A stretch of DNA of 64,000 nucleotides from an uncultured Nitrospirota bacterium (lineage in GTDB: Bacteria > Nitrospirota > Nitrospiria > Nitrospirales > UBA8639). The translations under genes were made by a program, and so were the position numbers. The stretch lies in contig CAKZPV010000003.1 of the NCBI GenBank assembly GCA_937139405.1, positions 248,001 to 312,000 of the forward strand, read 5' to 3'. How positions within the stretch are numbered: position 1 is the stretch's first letter; every line of letters starts with the position of its first letter. The notes beneath the pieces were generated by a model. It was not told the origin of the DNA. It saw only the letters and a program-made list of their open reading frames with translations, and made no database searches. This document shows positions 27,386 through 37,853 of the stretch, one piece after another.

Positions 27386-28585
27386 TTAATCGAGTTGAGC
27401 AATGGCTTGGGTTAATTGATGCAAGCCTTCCTCAATGACCGGCAATGGCCCAGTATAGGAAAACCGTAGGTGAGCCTGTGTTCCAAACGGCTCGCCCGGG
27501 ATACAAGCCACTTTTGCCTCATGTAAAAAAAAGTTGGCCAGGTCAAATGGGGTCGATAAGACTTTTCCCTGAAACTGGCGGCCTAATAAGTCAGCGATAT
27601 TTGGAAAGGCATAAAAAGCACCAGCGGGCATCGGGCAGTGGATGCCAGGAATTTGATTGAACCCTTCCACAATAGCTCGGCGTCGGATATCTAATTCGTG
27701 GACCATATGCTCAATAAATTGCGTTCCTCCCTGCATGGCTCCTACTGCGGCTTTTTGTGCAATTGATGTGGGGTTTGACGTACTTTGACTCTGGATATTT
27801 CCCATGGCTTTGAGAATAGCTTCAGGGCCAGCCGCATACCCGATGCGCCAGCCAGTCATCGAATAGGTTTTTGAGGCGCCATTTACAATGACCGTGTGTT
27901 GCGGCATGTCTGGATGAACTGTTGCAATTGAACAATGTTGGTGGTCGTCATAGATGATGTGTTCATAGATCTCATCTGAAATTACAAGCAGGTTGTGTTG
28001 CATCGCGAGGGTCGCGATGCCTTGAAGCGTCTCTCGGCTATACATACTGCCAGTTGGATTACAGGGAGAATTTATGATGATAGCTTTGGTCTGTTTGGTG
28101 ATCGTGTTTTTCAATGCAGACAGATCGATCGCGTAGTTTCTTGCCTCCGATGTCGGTAGGAATACGGGCGTGGCGTCTGCGACGAGAATTTGTTCCGGAT
28201 AGGAGACCCAGTAGGGGGTTGGGATAATCACCTCATCTCCAGTTTCAAAAAGGGCCATCGCTAAGTTGAAGAGGGAGTGCTTCGCACCACAGGACACGAC
28301 AATCTGAGAGCGAGAGTATGCGAGCCCTTGATCATGTTGGAATTTTTCGATGATGGCATCTTTCAGTTCATCTATACCTGTGACGGCTGTGTATTTGGTA
28401 AACCCTGATTGAATGGCAGTGACAGCAGCTTGCTTGGCTTCATCTGGTGAATCAAAAGATGGTTCCCCTGCTGTAAAATCAAAGATACGTTGTCCTTGTG
28501 CTACCAAGGATTTCACCGTGGCTGATAGTTGTAAGGTTGGTGAAGGTGTAATGCGTGTGGTGCGGGATGCTAGGTTCATCTTCAT
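27386..28585 (-). CDS. Class I pyridoxal-phosphate aminotransferase (aspartate aminotransferase)
   Basis: 399 aa, full length. PLP-binding features: INSPCNPTGSMYSRETL with the Asn, VISDEIYEHIIYD with Asp and Tyr, and GASKTYSMTGWRIGYAAGP with the Schiff-base Lys. The Arg that binds the substrate carboxylate is in LRFSYTG near the end. This is the bacterial I-gamma type that interconverts aspartate and 2-oxoglutarate with oxaloacetate and glutamate; some members also accept prephenate. Its start overlaps the coaD stop by 4 nt, so rsmD-coaD-aminotransferase is one tight operon. Confidence 0.9.
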   Translation of the reverse strand: MKMNLASRTTRITPSPTLQLSATVKSLVAQGQRIFDFTAGEPSFDSPDEAKQAAVTAIQSGFTKYTAVTGIDELKDAIIEKFQHDQGLAYSRSQIVVSCGAKHSLFNLAMALFETGDEVIIPTPYWVSYPEQILVADATPVFLPTSEARNYAIDLSALKNTITKQTKAIIINSPCNPTGSMYSRETLQGIATLAMQHNLLVISDEIYEHIIYDDHQHCSIATVHPDMPQHTVIVNGASKTYSMTGWRIGYAAGPEAILKAMGNIQSQSTSNPTSIAQKAAVGAMQGGTQFIEHMVHELDIRRRAIVEGFNQIPGIHCPMPAGAFYAFPNIADLLGRQFQGKVLSTPFDLANFFLHEAKVACIPGEPFGTQAHLRFSYTGPLPVIEEGLHQLTQAIAQLD

Positions 28586-29064
28586 TTCATTCCCAACTGG
28601 TTTTTGAGACGTTCGGCCACCTCTGGATGTAAAAAATCATGGAGAGGCCCACCGACAGAAGCCACTTCCTTCACCATACTGGAAGTGAGGTATGAATATT
28701 CTTCGCTTGCCATCAAGAACATGGTTTCTAGGTTTTGGTCAAGCTTTCGGTTAAGCAAGGCCATTTGGAATTCATGTTCAAAATCTGAGACCGCTCGGAG
28801 TCCTCGAATAATAGCTTGGGCTCCTCGTTGACGTACATATTTTACGAGCAAACCATCAAAGGGTTCAACGACGACCCCTGGCAGATCCCGAGTCGCGATC
28901 TTCGCAAGTTCAACGCGTTCTTTTACATCGAATAATGGGGCTTTACGAGGGTTCGGTGCCACAGCCACGACCACTTGCTGAACAACATGAAGACTTCGTG
29001 CGATGACGTTCGCATGGCCGCGAGTAATAGGGTCGAAAGTGCCTGGATAAATGCCGATGGTCAT
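28582..29064 (-). CDS. coaD: Phosphopantetheine adenylyltransferase
   Basis: 160 aa, the normal length. Nucleotidyltransferase motif YPGTFDPITRGHANVI (the TxGH signature), GLRAVSDFEHEFQMALLNRK, and SSMVKEVASVGG for ATP binding. Catalyses the fourth step of coenzyme A synthesis, 4'-phosphopantetheine plus ATP to dephospho-CoA. Overlaps rsmD on one side and the aminotransferase on the other by 4 nt each; the rsmD-coaD pair is common in bacteria. Confidence 0.97.
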   Translation of the reverse strand: MTIGIYPGTFDPITRGHANVIARSLHVVQQVVVAVAPNPRKAPLFDVKERVELAKIATRDLPGVVVEPFDGLLVKYVRQRGAQAIIRGLRAVSDFEHEFQMALLNRKLDQNLETMFLMASEEYSYLTSSMVKEVASVGGPLHDFLHPEVAERLKNQLGMK

Positions 29065-29696
29065 GATTTATATTCGCTCTGTACCAGAGTTTCGGCGTGT
29101 GTTTGTGAACGATAGAAGCTCAATCCCGTATCCCCATATTTAGCCGTCCGGGTCAGTGTCCAGTGTCCAATACTAGGAGGAGGTGTTCGCTTTGAGAAAT
29201 GTTCATAAATCATTTGTCCATTCTTGGCCAGCAAGTCCGCATTCTCAACTTGTGTGAGAAGTTGGAGGCTACCTTCGAATTGATAAGGAGGATCAATATA
29301 CAGCACATCAAACGGGCGCCATCCTACCAAATAAGGGTTTTGCATGGCGAGTGCCACATCCTGAATGAGGACCTGGCTTTGTGACCCCAACTTGAATTCT
29401 GAAAGTGTTTTCTTCAGTGTCTGTCCTGCCACAGTATGTTGCTCGACAAAGACTGCTTTTCTGGCTCCGCGGCTTAATGCTTCTAGCCCAATCGATCCAC
29501 TCCCTGCAAAAAAATCGGCGACACATGCTCCAGAAATGATGGGGCCCAAAATAGAAAATAGGGCTTCTCGGGCTCTGAGTGAAGTTGGACGAATGCCTTG
29601 CCCTTGTAACGTGGGAATTTTTCGACCTTTCAGGGACCCGGAAATAATGCGAATAGATGAAAAGTCCATAGTGGTTAAGACGATAGCATAGCTCAT
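29061..29696 (-). CDS. rsmD: 16S rRNA (guanine966-N2)-methyltransferase
   Basis: 211 aa. Starts with the family lead RIISGSLKGRKIPTL, followed by RPTSLRAREALFSIL, SAM motif I VADFFAGSGSIGLEALSRGA, and catalytic motif IV VLYIDPPYQ. Methylates G966 of 16S rRNA on the 30S subunit. An internal Met at codon 10 is an alternative start; GAGG just before the first Met supports the longer form. First gene of the rsmD-coaD-aminotransferase operon, divergent from radC. Confidence 0.93.
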   Translation of the reverse strand: MSYAIVLTTMDFSSIRIISGSLKGRKIPTLQGQGIRPTSLRAREALFSILGPIISGACVADFFAGSGSIGLEALSRGARKAVFVEQHTVAGQTLKKTLSEFKLGSQSQVLIQDVALAMQNPYLVGWRPFDVLYIDPPYQFEGSLQLLTQVENADLLAKNGQMIYEHFSKRTPPPSIGHWTLTRTAKYGDTGLSFYRSQTHAETLVQSEYKS

Positions 29697-29750
29697 GAAA
29701 CCTCAACAATTGAGGGGCTGAGGCATCGCGTCAAGACGTTCCTATGCGTT

Positions 29751-29780
29751 TTGACGGAATGAAAATGGGCTGCGTATAGT
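29751..29780 (+). promoter_or_regulatory. Sigma-70-type promoter for radC
   Basis: TTGACG at 29751-29756, 18-nt spacer, TATAGT at 29775-29780. It predicts transcription starting near 29787, downstream of the GTG at 29781. Translation should therefore begin at an internal start of the radC frame (29820 or 29829). Confidence 0.65.
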
Positions 29781-29828
29781 GTGAGCAGGCATTCTCTATC
29801 AGAAAATAGAAAGATACAAATGGTGCAG

Positions 29829-30521
29829 ATGAAAAAAGGTATTCAATCATGGCCGGAACAAGAGCGGCCGCGAGAACTTTTATTCTCGAAGGGCCCTCAA
29901 GGTCTCACTGATGCGCAATTGTTAGCGATTCTCCTTCGAGTTGGGCGAGCTGATTTCTCAGCAGTTGAGGTGGCCATGGATGTGTTAACTCAATTGGACG
30001 GATTGAGGGGCTTGGCCAACCGTAGCTTGGATGAACTCTGTGTGATTTCAGGCATCGGGCCTGCTAAAGCGGCACAAATTTTAGCAGCCATCGAGTTGGG
30101 GAAACGGACTTTGGCCGCACCGCTAACTGAAGGAAAACGGATACAAGGAAGTCAACATATTTTTCAACATTATTATCCCTTATTACGAGACCTTCGGCAT
30201 GAAGTCTTTAAAGCGGTGCTCTTGGATGCCAAGCATACCGTGATTCGAGATTTCACGGTATCGCAAGGCAGTTTGACCGTGAGTATCGTTCATCCCCGAG
30301 AAGTGTTTAACGTTGCGGTACGAGAATCTGCCGCCGCTATCATCTTTGTCCATAATCATCCGAGTGGAGATCCTCAGCCAAGTCAGGAGGATCATGCTCT
30401 TACCCAACGACTCATGGCAGCTGGAGATATTTTGGGAATTCATGTGCTGGATCATGTGGTTATTGGTGATGGGCGGTACGTGAGCTTTGCCGATGAGGGG
30501 CATTTCGGCAACAAACCGTAA
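29829..30521 (+). CDS. radC: RadC family JAMM-domain DNA repair-associated protein
   Basis: About 230 aa. HhH region LTDAQLLAILLRVG and ISGIGPAKAAQILAAIELG, then the JAB/MPN domain with the metal motif FVHNHPSGDPQPSQED. The frame is open from GTG 29781, but a promoter ends at 29780, so the ATG at 29829 (MKKGIQSWPEQERPRE, the usual family start) or the one at 29820 is more likely. Ribosome binding site weak at each. The true role of RadC is unsettled; it is often linked with DNA metabolism and mobile elements. Single gene before the gat cluster. Confidence 0.9.
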   Translation: MKKGIQSWPEQERPRELLFSKGPQGLTDAQLLAILLRVGRADFSAVEVAMDVLTQLDGLRGLANRSLDELCVISGIGPAKAAQILAAIELGKRTLAAPLTEGKRIQGSQHIFQHYYPLLRDLRHEVFKAVLLDAKHTVIRDFTVSQGSLTVSIVHPREVFNVAVRESAAAIIFVHNHPSGDPQPSQEDHALTQRLMAAGDILGIHVLDHVVIGDGRYVSFADEGHFGNKP

Positions 30522-30674
30522 CCAGAATGTGCGAGAATTCGCCTATTGCCGTATGTTCTCTAAAGTAGCTTTTGATGAGAAATTCATGGTAAAAATACGT
30601 GTAAGACTTAGGCAATTTCACGGATCTTTTCATGCAGTATTTTATTCACTCCTGCTGAATGTCTGATAAACGTT

Positions 30675-30968
30675 ATGGCCAGTATTTCTAACAACGAAGT
30701 TGAACACGTCGCTCAGTTAGCTAGGCTCGATTTGACCGAACCTGAAAAAACACTTTTTGGAGAACAATTGAATCAAATTTTGACGTTTGTTGAACAATTA
30801 CAAGAAGTGTCGACTGAAGGAATTCCACTTACTGCTTCCGTTGCTGAACAGAAGTCAGTATTACGGGAAGACCTTCCGCACGATGGGCTTTCTCAGGAGC
30901 AAGCCTTGAGGAATGCTCCTGAAGCTAATGAAGGATTTTTTGTCGTACCAAAAATTATTGGGAAGTAG
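30675..30968 (+). CDS. gatC: Asp-tRNA(Asn)/Glu-tRNA(Gln) amidotransferase subunit C
   Basis: 97 aa, normal size. Pattern EVEHVAQLARLDLTEPEK, FGEQLNQILTFVEQLQEV, then LREDLPHDGLSQEQALRNAP and FFVVPKIIG. GatC wraps around and stabilises GatA in the GatCAB complex, which converts misacylated Glu-tRNA(Gln) or Asp-tRNA(Asn) to the correct amide forms. First gene of the plus-strand run, followed by panD, gatA and, three genes on, gatB. Confidence 0.96.
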   Translation: MASISNNEVEHVAQLARLDLTEPEKTLFGEQLNQILTFVEQLQEVSTEGIPLTASVAEQKSVLREDLPHDGLSQEQALRNAPEANEGFFVVPKIIGK

Positions 30969-31023
30969 ACATTCTGGGCATCGATTATTATTTGTGCGCT
31001 TATCACTATTATAGGACATCTGT

Positions 31024-31386
31024 ATGTATCGACAATTATTACGCTGCAAGATTCATCGAGCAACCGTTACCGAATCGAATTTGGAGTACGAAGGGAGTAT
31101 GACCATTGATGAAGAACTCATGGACCGTGCTGGCATTCTCCCTTATGAAATGGTGATGGTCTCCAACTTGAATAATGGAGAACGTTTTTCGACGTATGCA
31201 CTTCCTGGTATACGAGGTAAAGGCGAAATTATTCTTAACGGTCCTACCGCTCGAAAGGGTGTGACTGGGGATATGATCATTATTTTTTGTTATGAATTTT
31301 TCAAAGACGATGAGGCCAAACGCCATGTTCCCAAAATTATTCAGGTTGATGAACGCAACGCCGTTCGTCAAACTGAACCTGCATAA
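31024..31386 (+). CDS. panD: Aspartate 1-decarboxylase
   Basis: 120 aa. MYRQLLRCKIHRATVTESNL with Lys9; the self-cleavage site is EGS (Gly24-Ser25), which yields the pyruvoyl group on Ser25. NGERFSTYALPG has the catalytic Tyr; NGPTARKG is also conserved. Makes beta-alanine for pantothenate and coenzyme A synthesis. Its position between gatC and gatA is unusual but all three read in one direction with short gaps. Confidence 0.96.
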   Translation: MYRQLLRCKIHRATVTESNLEYEGSMTIDEELMDRAGILPYEMVMVSNLNNGERFSTYALPGIRGKGEIILNGPTARKGVTGDMIIIFCYEFFKDDEAKRHVPKIIQVDERNAVRQTEPA

Positions 31387-31438
31387 ATTGTCTGTGCGCT
31401 CGCATATTTTCTCTCAGGTTTGAAGGTATCCCATTTTC

Positions 31439-32911
31439 ATGGCCTTGTTTAAGCTCACATTACAAGAGTTGCAGGATAAGTTTACCAGCGGAGAAATTAC
31501 TGCTGGAGAAATTGCCAGAGCCTATTTGCTTCGAATCAGCCAAGTCGAACCAAAAATTAAAGCCTATATTAGTCTGACGCCTCGGGAGGAGCTTCTTGCG
31601 CATGCGCAAGAGATCGATGATGGATTGAAAGCCTGGCGTAAAACAGAGCCTTTGATGGCTATGCCACTTGGTATTAAAGATAATATCTGTACTAAAGGGA
31701 TGCGAACGACGTGCGGTTCTCGGATGCTTGAACACTTTGTGCCTCCCTATGATGCGACCGTCATGACGAAATTTAATGCTCAGAAACCCTTGATTCTCGG
31801 GAAAACGAATCTGGATGAATTTGCCATGGGGTCTTCGACAGAACATTCGGCGTTTGGGCCTTCAAGAAATCCCTGGAATCAACAACATATTCCTGGGGGA
31901 TCGAGTGGGGGATCTGCTGCGGCTGTCGCTGCGGATCAATGCGTAGCGGCCTTAGGATCAGACACAGGTGGCTCGATTCGTCAGCCAGCAGCATGCTGTG
32001 GGGTCGTGGGTTTCAAGCCGACCTATGGAAGAGTTTCTCGCTATGGTTTAGTGGCGTTTGCGTCATCGTTAGATCAAATTGGGCCTATCACCAAAACGGT
32101 GACCGATGCTGCCATTATGTTCAATGCTCTGGTTGGTTATGATCCGTTGGATTCGACTTCGGCTAAAAGAGATTTTCCCGATTATACGAAATCCGCGAAA
32201 AAGAAAGACATTAAAAAATTGGTTGTCGGTGTTCCGCAAGAGTATTTTACAGAAGGCCTGGATCCCGAAGTGGCTGAGAAAATTCAAGATGCCATTCAGG
32301 TGTTAGAAGGGATGGGAGGGAAGATTCAAGAAGTCACCTTACCTTCAACCGAACGAGCTATTGCCACGTATTATCTCATTGCCACAGCTGAAGCGAGTTC
32401 GAATCTCGCACGATATGACGGGGTCAAATATGGGTTTCGCGCTAAAGAATCAAAAGAGCTAGCAGAGATGTATCATAGCTCGCGGTCGCAGGGATTTGGG
32501 CCTGAAGTGAAACGTCGCATTATGTTGGGAACCTATGCGTTAAGCGCAGGGTATTACGATGCATATTATGCGAAAGCTCAAGCTGTGCGCACAATGATTC
32601 AACGTGATTTTGACGCGGTCTTCCAAGAAGTGGATCTTTTAGTGAGTCCGGTTATGCCGAGCCCGGCGTTTCGCCTTGGAGAGCGGCTAGAGGATCCTTT
32701 GCAGATGTATTTGTCGGATATTTACACCATTCCAGCGAGTCTAGCTGGGTTGCCGGCTATTTCTCTTCCTTGTGGGTTGAGTGCAAAGGGCTTACCGATA
32801 GGGTTGCAATTAATGGGTCGTCCGTTTGAAGAAAATATTGTCTTGCGAGCTGCCTACGCCTATGAGCAGGCGACCAATTGGCGAAGCAAACGACCGACAA
32901 TCCGGTCTTGA
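31439..32911 (+). CDS. gatA: Asp-tRNA(Asn)/Glu-tRNA(Gln) amidotransferase subunit A
   Basis: 490 aa, full length. Amidase-signature catalytic triad: Lys in MPLGIKDNICTKG, cis-Ser and loop in GGSSGGSAAAVAA, nucleophile Ser in GSDTGGSIRQPA. Later blocks SLDQIGPITKTV and PCGLSAKGLPIGLQLMG are typical. Releases ammonia from glutamine for tRNA amidation in GatB. Suggests that this organism lacks a complete set of direct Gln- and/or Asn-tRNA synthetases. Confidence 0.97.
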   Translation: MALFKLTLQELQDKFTSGEITAGEIARAYLLRISQVEPKIKAYISLTPREELLAHAQEIDDGLKAWRKTEPLMAMPLGIKDNICTKGMRTTCGSRMLEHFVPPYDATVMTKFNAQKPLILGKTNLDEFAMGSSTEHSAFGPSRNPWNQQHIPGGSSGGSAAAVAADQCVAALGSDTGGSIRQPAACCGVVGFKPTYGRVSRYGLVAFASSLDQIGPITKTVTDAAIMFNALVGYDPLDSTSAKRDFPDYTKSAKKKDIKKLVVGVPQEYFTEGLDPEVAEKIQDAIQVLEGMGGKIQEVTLPSTERAIATYYLIATAEASSNLARYDGVKYGFRAKESKELAEMYHSSRSQGFGPEVKRRIMLGTYALSAGYYDAYYAKAQAVRTMIQRDFDAVFQEVDLLVSPVMPSPAFRLGERLEDPLQMYLSDIYTIPASLAGLPAISLPCGLSAKGLPIGLQLMGRPFEENIVLRAAYAYEQATNWRSKRPTIRS

Positions 32912-32925
32912 AAGGATAAGCACGT

Positions 32926-33342
32926 ATGGTGGATTTGGCCGTGATGATCATTGCCGTGGCTGTGGTCGTGTTAGTGGGTTATCTGGTTCCGACCATTCTC
33001 CAAGTCAAGAAAACGGTCAGTCAATCTGAACGTCTGCTCATTCGGCTCAATCATGAATTGCCGGGGATGTTAAAAGATGTGAAGGGAACAAATGAAAATA
33101 TTCGAGCCCTGACTGATCAAGCGAGAGTTGGTGTGGATCGCGCAACAGTCTTTTTGGATGCTGTGGGCGATGTTGGGCAAACCGTGAATCAGGTTCATCA
33201 AACTGTTCGTGGAAAAGGTGGGACGATGATGATCGGTTTAACCAGTCTTCTGGCTGGGATTAAGGCCGTGAGTTCGACGGTAAAACATCGTGTGCATAAA
33301 GAAACCCGAGAACAACAAGGAGGATCAAATTATGGCGACTAA
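32926..33342 (+). CDS. DUF948-family membrane protein (YtxG-like)
   Basis: 138 aa. One N-terminal transmembrane helix (VMIIAVAVVVLVGYLVPTIL), then a long amphipathic helical region with DUF948-like spacing (LNHELPGMLKDVKGTNENIR, TVNQVHQTVRGKG). DUF948 proteins are general-stress or envelope proteins of unknown activity and often sit next to YtxH, as here: the two genes overlap by 11 nt. It begins 14 bp after gatA. Confidence 0.8.
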   Translation: MVDLAVMIIAVAVVVLVGYLVPTILQVKKTVSQSERLLIRLNHELPGMLKDVKGTNENIRALTDQARVGVDRATVFLDAVGDVGQTVNQVHQTVRGKGGTMMIGLTSLLAGIKAVSSTVKHRVHKETREQQGGSNYGD

Positions 33343-33643
33343 CTCAGGTGCTTCAGCAGGATCGGTAGCCTTAGCATTTTTAAGTGGGGCATTGTTGGGA
33401 GCAGTGACAGCCGTGATGTTAGCTCCTCAACCTGGTCGCGATTCCCGTGAGCGTGTGACCGGGTATGCTCGACGAACAGGTGAAGATTTACTTGGGTTAA
33501 AAGACCGTGCCACGGATACGGTAGAAGAAGTTGTTGGCCGTGGCCGAGAATTGGTTGATGAAATTTCCTGTGCTGTACGGGAAGCTTTAGATGCGGGACG
33601 TGATGCGATGCGTCGTGAACGCGAGATGAATTCACTGGATTAA
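33332..33643 (+). CDS. YtxH-family protein
   Basis: 103 aa from the ATG at 33332, chosen because AAGGAGG lies 8 nt before it and the usual YtxH start follows. One N-terminal hydrophobic helix with the Gly/Ala pattern [20 protein letters not shown] then [13 protein letters not shown]. After that an amphipathic helix [20 protein letters not shown]. YtxH proteins are linked with general stress and envelope; function unknown. Overlaps the DUF948 gene. Confidence 0.82.
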   Translation: MATNSGASAGSVALAFLSGALLGAVTAVMLAPQPGRDSRERVTGYARRTGEDLLGLKDRATDTVEEVVGRGRELVDEISCAVREALDAGRDAMRREREMNSLD

Positions 33644-33678
33644 CTTCGTGTAGCCATGGTTTTTTAGATAGTTTCGTA

Positions 33679-35109
33679 ATGACGTATGAACCCGTAATAG
33701 GAGTTGAAGTCCATGCGCAACTCCAGACTCAGACGAAGCTTTTTTGCAGCTGCCCAACATCTTTTGGGCTTCCTCCAAATACGCAAGTCTGTCCGGTATG
33801 TTTAGGGTTACCTGGAAGTTTGCCTGTTCTCAACCAACGAGCCGTCGAAATGGCAGTGCGTACAGGTCTCGCTCTTCATTGTGAATTGACTCTTACCAAT
33901 CAATTCTCAAGGAAAAACTATTTTTATCCTGATTTGCCGAAAGGCTATCAAATTTCTCAGTACGATTTGCCAATTTGTGGTCCGGGGTGGTTAGAAATCT
34001 CCGTGAACGGAAAGAGGAAGCGTGTTCGTATCATGCGAGCGCATTTGGAAGAAGATGCTGGGAAAAATGTTCATGAAGAAGGCGCCGACGATAGTCATGT
34101 GGATTTAAATCGAGCTGGAACGCCACTGTTAGAAATTGTGACAGAACCCGACCTCTATTCCTCAGATGAAGTTGATGCTTATCTGAAAACATTGCGGGAT
34201 TTGTTGGTCTATTTGGATGTCTGTGATGGAAATATGGAGCAAGGCAGTTTTCGGTGTGAGCCGAATGTTTCCATTAGGCCAAAAGGGCACGAAGCCTTGG
34301 GCACGAAGGTAGAGTTGAAAAATATCAATTCCTTTCGGTATGCCAAAGATGCCTTGGAATATGAAATTAGTCGCCAGACCGAAGTGCTTGATGAAGGGGG
34401 GGTGGTTCAACAGGAAACACGGTTGTGGAATGTGAACAAGGGCCAAACTGCCGTGATGAGAAGTAAGGAAGGGGCGCATGACTACCGCTATTTCCCCGAT
34501 CCGGATTTGCTCCCTGTCATACTTGATTCTGAATTGATAGAAGAACTAGAGCACACGATTCCAGAGTTGCCATCGGTCCGATTGCAACGATTCATGCAAG
34601 ACTATCGATTGTCTGAATATGATGCGGCTATTTTGACTGACTCGAAAGGATTGGCTGATTACTTTGAATGCTGCGTGAAGCTTTTTCCTCATCCCAAAAC
34701 AGTCAGCAATTGGGTGACGGGAGAACTTATACGAGAGCTTAATACCTCTGATACATCACCAGCAGACGCTCCTATGAGCCCTCAGCGATTAGCCGAACTC
34801 TTGCAGTTAGTTGATTCGGGCACCGTGAGTTTGAAAGCTGCGCGAGAGCTGTTTTCTGAATTATATGCAACGGGAATGTCAGCTGAGCAATTAGTTAAGG
34901 AGAAAGGGCTTGTCCAAGTTTCCGACGAAGGTCAATTAGGCGTGATCGTGGATGAGGTCTTGGTGGCCCATTCGGCGCAAGTCGAACAATATCATGGGGG
35001 CAAAGAAGCGGTATTGGGATTTTTAGTTGGACAAGTTATGAAGGCGTCAAAAGGCAAAGCTAACCCAGGAAAAGTAAATGAGTTATTGAAACGTTCGTTA
35101 GCACCTTGA
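33679..35109 (+). CDS. gatB: Asp-tRNA(Asn)/Glu-tRNA(Gln) amidotransferase subunit B
   Basis: 476 aa, full length. Starts [20 protein letters not shown]; zinc-ligand Cys residues in CSCPTSFG and CPVCLG. Then [15 protein letters not shown], the signature region [16 protein letters not shown], and [17 protein letters not shown]. The C-terminal YqeY-like tail is present ([20 protein letters not shown]). Kinase and amidotransferase subunit: activates the acyl carboxyl on tRNA and transfers ammonia from GatA. Confidence 0.97.
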   Translation: MTYEPVIGVEVHAQLQTQTKLFCSCPTSFGLPPNTQVCPVCLGLPGSLPVLNQRAVEMAVRTGLALHCELTLTNQFSRKNYFYPDLPKGYQISQYDLPICGPGWLEISVNGKRKRVRIMRAHLEEDAGKNVHEEGADDSHVDLNRAGTPLLEIVTEPDLYSSDEVDAYLKTLRDLLVYLDVCDGNMEQGSFRCEPNVSIRPKGHEALGTKVELKNINSFRYAKDALEYEISRQTEVLDEGGVVQQETRLWNVNKGQTAVMRSKEGAHDYRYFPDPDLLPVILDSELIEELEHTIPELPSVRLQRFMQDYRLSEYDAAILTDSKGLADYFECCVKLFPHPKTVSNWVTGELIRELNTSDTSPADAPMSPQRLAELLQLVDSGTVSLKAARELFSELYATGMSAEQLVKEKGLVQVSDEGQLGVIVDEVLVAHSAQVEQYHGGKEAVLGFLVGQVMKASKGKANPGKVNELLKRSLAP

Positions 35110-35170
35110 TCTAAGGTATTTTTCAGGGTACACCTAAGATAAGACGCGTAATAATTAAAAGGAACTATGA

Positions 35171-36472
<1,302 letters not shown>

Positions 36473-36475
36473 CTG

Positions 36476-36832
36476 ATGCGGCCTAATAATAAAAAACGAG
36501 TATCTCAGGGGTTTTGGGCAGATCTGTTTGGGCGGCTTCCGTTTGTTGGAGCATTTTTGATAATGAGTGTATTAGCCGGAACCATGTTTTTTAATGCAGA
36601 TGGACTGCCGTTGTATTTTGATATGCGTGAAAATCGTCAGTATATGATTGAACAGATTCAACAATTGGAATACATGAATGTCGCCATGCAAGAAGATATT
36701 AGGCGCATCCAAAGTGATCCTCATCGGTTGGAAGAGTTAGCGCGAGACCGGTTGGGCATGGTTCGCAAGGGTGAGAAAGTCTATCAGTTTGTGGAGCCGT
36801 CTCCTTCCTCAATCACCGCTCAACGTTCGTAG
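36476..36832 (+). CDS. Septum formation initiator (FtsB/DivIC-like)
   Basis: 118 aa. Short cytoplasmic N-terminus, one transmembrane helix (FVGAFLIMSVLAGTMFF), then a periplasmic coiled coil (IEQIQQLEYMNVAMQEDIRR) ending in the family motif DPHRLEELARDRLGMVRKGEKVYQF. FtsB/DivIC forms part of the FtsQLB division complex. The eno-ftsB order is widespread, which supports the call; the gene starts 4 nt after eno. Confidence 0.9.
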   Translation: MRPNNKKRVSQGFWADLFGRLPFVGAFLIMSVLAGTMFFNADGLPLYFDMRENRQYMIEQIQQLEYMNVAMQEDIRRIQSDPHRLEELARDRLGMVRKGEKVYQFVEPSPSSITAQRS

Positions 36833-36919
36833 GTAGCGATACTTCTCTCTCTTTTTTACTGTTGTTCACATTTCTTTCTTGGTCTTTCCTTTTAGTCTTT
36901 TTTTATTACCATTCAAGCT

Positions 36920-37837
36920 ATGAAGTCTGGTCAACTTGCGATTCTGGGTCGTCCGAATGTGGGTAAATCCACGTTGCTCAATTCCTTAGTGCGAGAAAAA
37001 ATTGCCATTGTTTCTGATAAACCTCAGACAACCCGAATGCCTATTTTGGGTGTTGGCCATTATCCTGAAGGACAATTGGTTTTGGTCGATACTCCAGGCT
37101 TTCATACGCCGCATCATCGGCTTAATGCCCAAATGGTACAAGCCGCGATAGGAGCGTTGGCGGATTCTGATGTGGTCTACGTGCTCGTGGATAGTCAGGT
37201 GCCTCCAGGACCCAGTGATCAATTTGTTATTGACCAAGTGATTCAAATGAATACTGATCGGTCCTTTCAAGCGGTGTTTCTGTTATTGACGAAAACAGAT
37301 GTGGTCGCCAAGTCCCGTTTGCTTCCCCTGATTGAGGCATACCGAACCAGATACCCATGGACGGAAATTGTTCCCATTTCCGCAAAGACAGGTGTGAATG
37401 TGTCTCGACTGGTAGAGCTGACATTTGCCTGTCTGCCAGATTCTGGTGCCTTAAGGTACGAAGAAGATTTTCTGACCAATCAATCCATGCGTCAGATGGC
37501 TGCTGAAATCATTCGCGAAAAAGTCCTGGCTTCCACGCATGCTGAGTTGCCGTATTCCGTGGGCGTGTTCATTGAACAGTTTGAGGAAACAAAGAAATTG
37601 ACGAGTATTCTTGCGACGATTTTAGTGGAAAAAGATAGCCAAAAGGGTATTATTATTGGCAAAGGCGGGCGTCATTTGAAAGAAGTAGGCCAATTGGCGC
37701 GTGAAGAAATGGAACAACTCTTTGCCATGAAAATTTATTTAGAGATGTGGGTGAAGGTGCAGGCGGGCTGGCGGGATAACTCTCGAATATTAACCGATTT
37801 AGGATATGGAATGGGAGAAATGAATCGTCAGGAGTGA
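36920..37837 (+). CDS. era: GTPase Era
   Basis: 305 aa. G1 GRPNVGKSTLLN, G2 region KPQTTRMPILG, G3 DTPGFHTPHHRLN, G4 LLTKTDVV, G5 PISAKTG. C-terminal KH domain IIIGKGGRHLKEVGQLARE. Binds the 3' end of 16S rRNA and helps 30S maturation. No Shine-Dalgarno before the ATG. recO follows 16 bp later, the common era-recO order. Confidence 0.97.
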   Translation: MKSGQLAILGRPNVGKSTLLNSLVREKIAIVSDKPQTTRMPILGVGHYPEGQLVLVDTPGFHTPHHRLNAQMVQAAIGALADSDVVYVLVDSQVPPGPSDQFVIDQVIQMNTDRSFQAVFLLLTKTDVVAKSRLLPLIEAYRTRYPWTEIVPISAKTGVNVSRLVELTFACLPDSGALRYEEDFLTNQSMRQMAAEIIREKVLASTHAELPYSVGVFIEQFEETKKLTSILATILVEKDSQKGIIIGKGGRHLKEVGQLAREEMEQLFAMKIYLEMWVKVQAGWRDNSRILTDLGYGMGEMNRQE

Positions 37838-37853
37838 GTATGAGAACGTCTTT

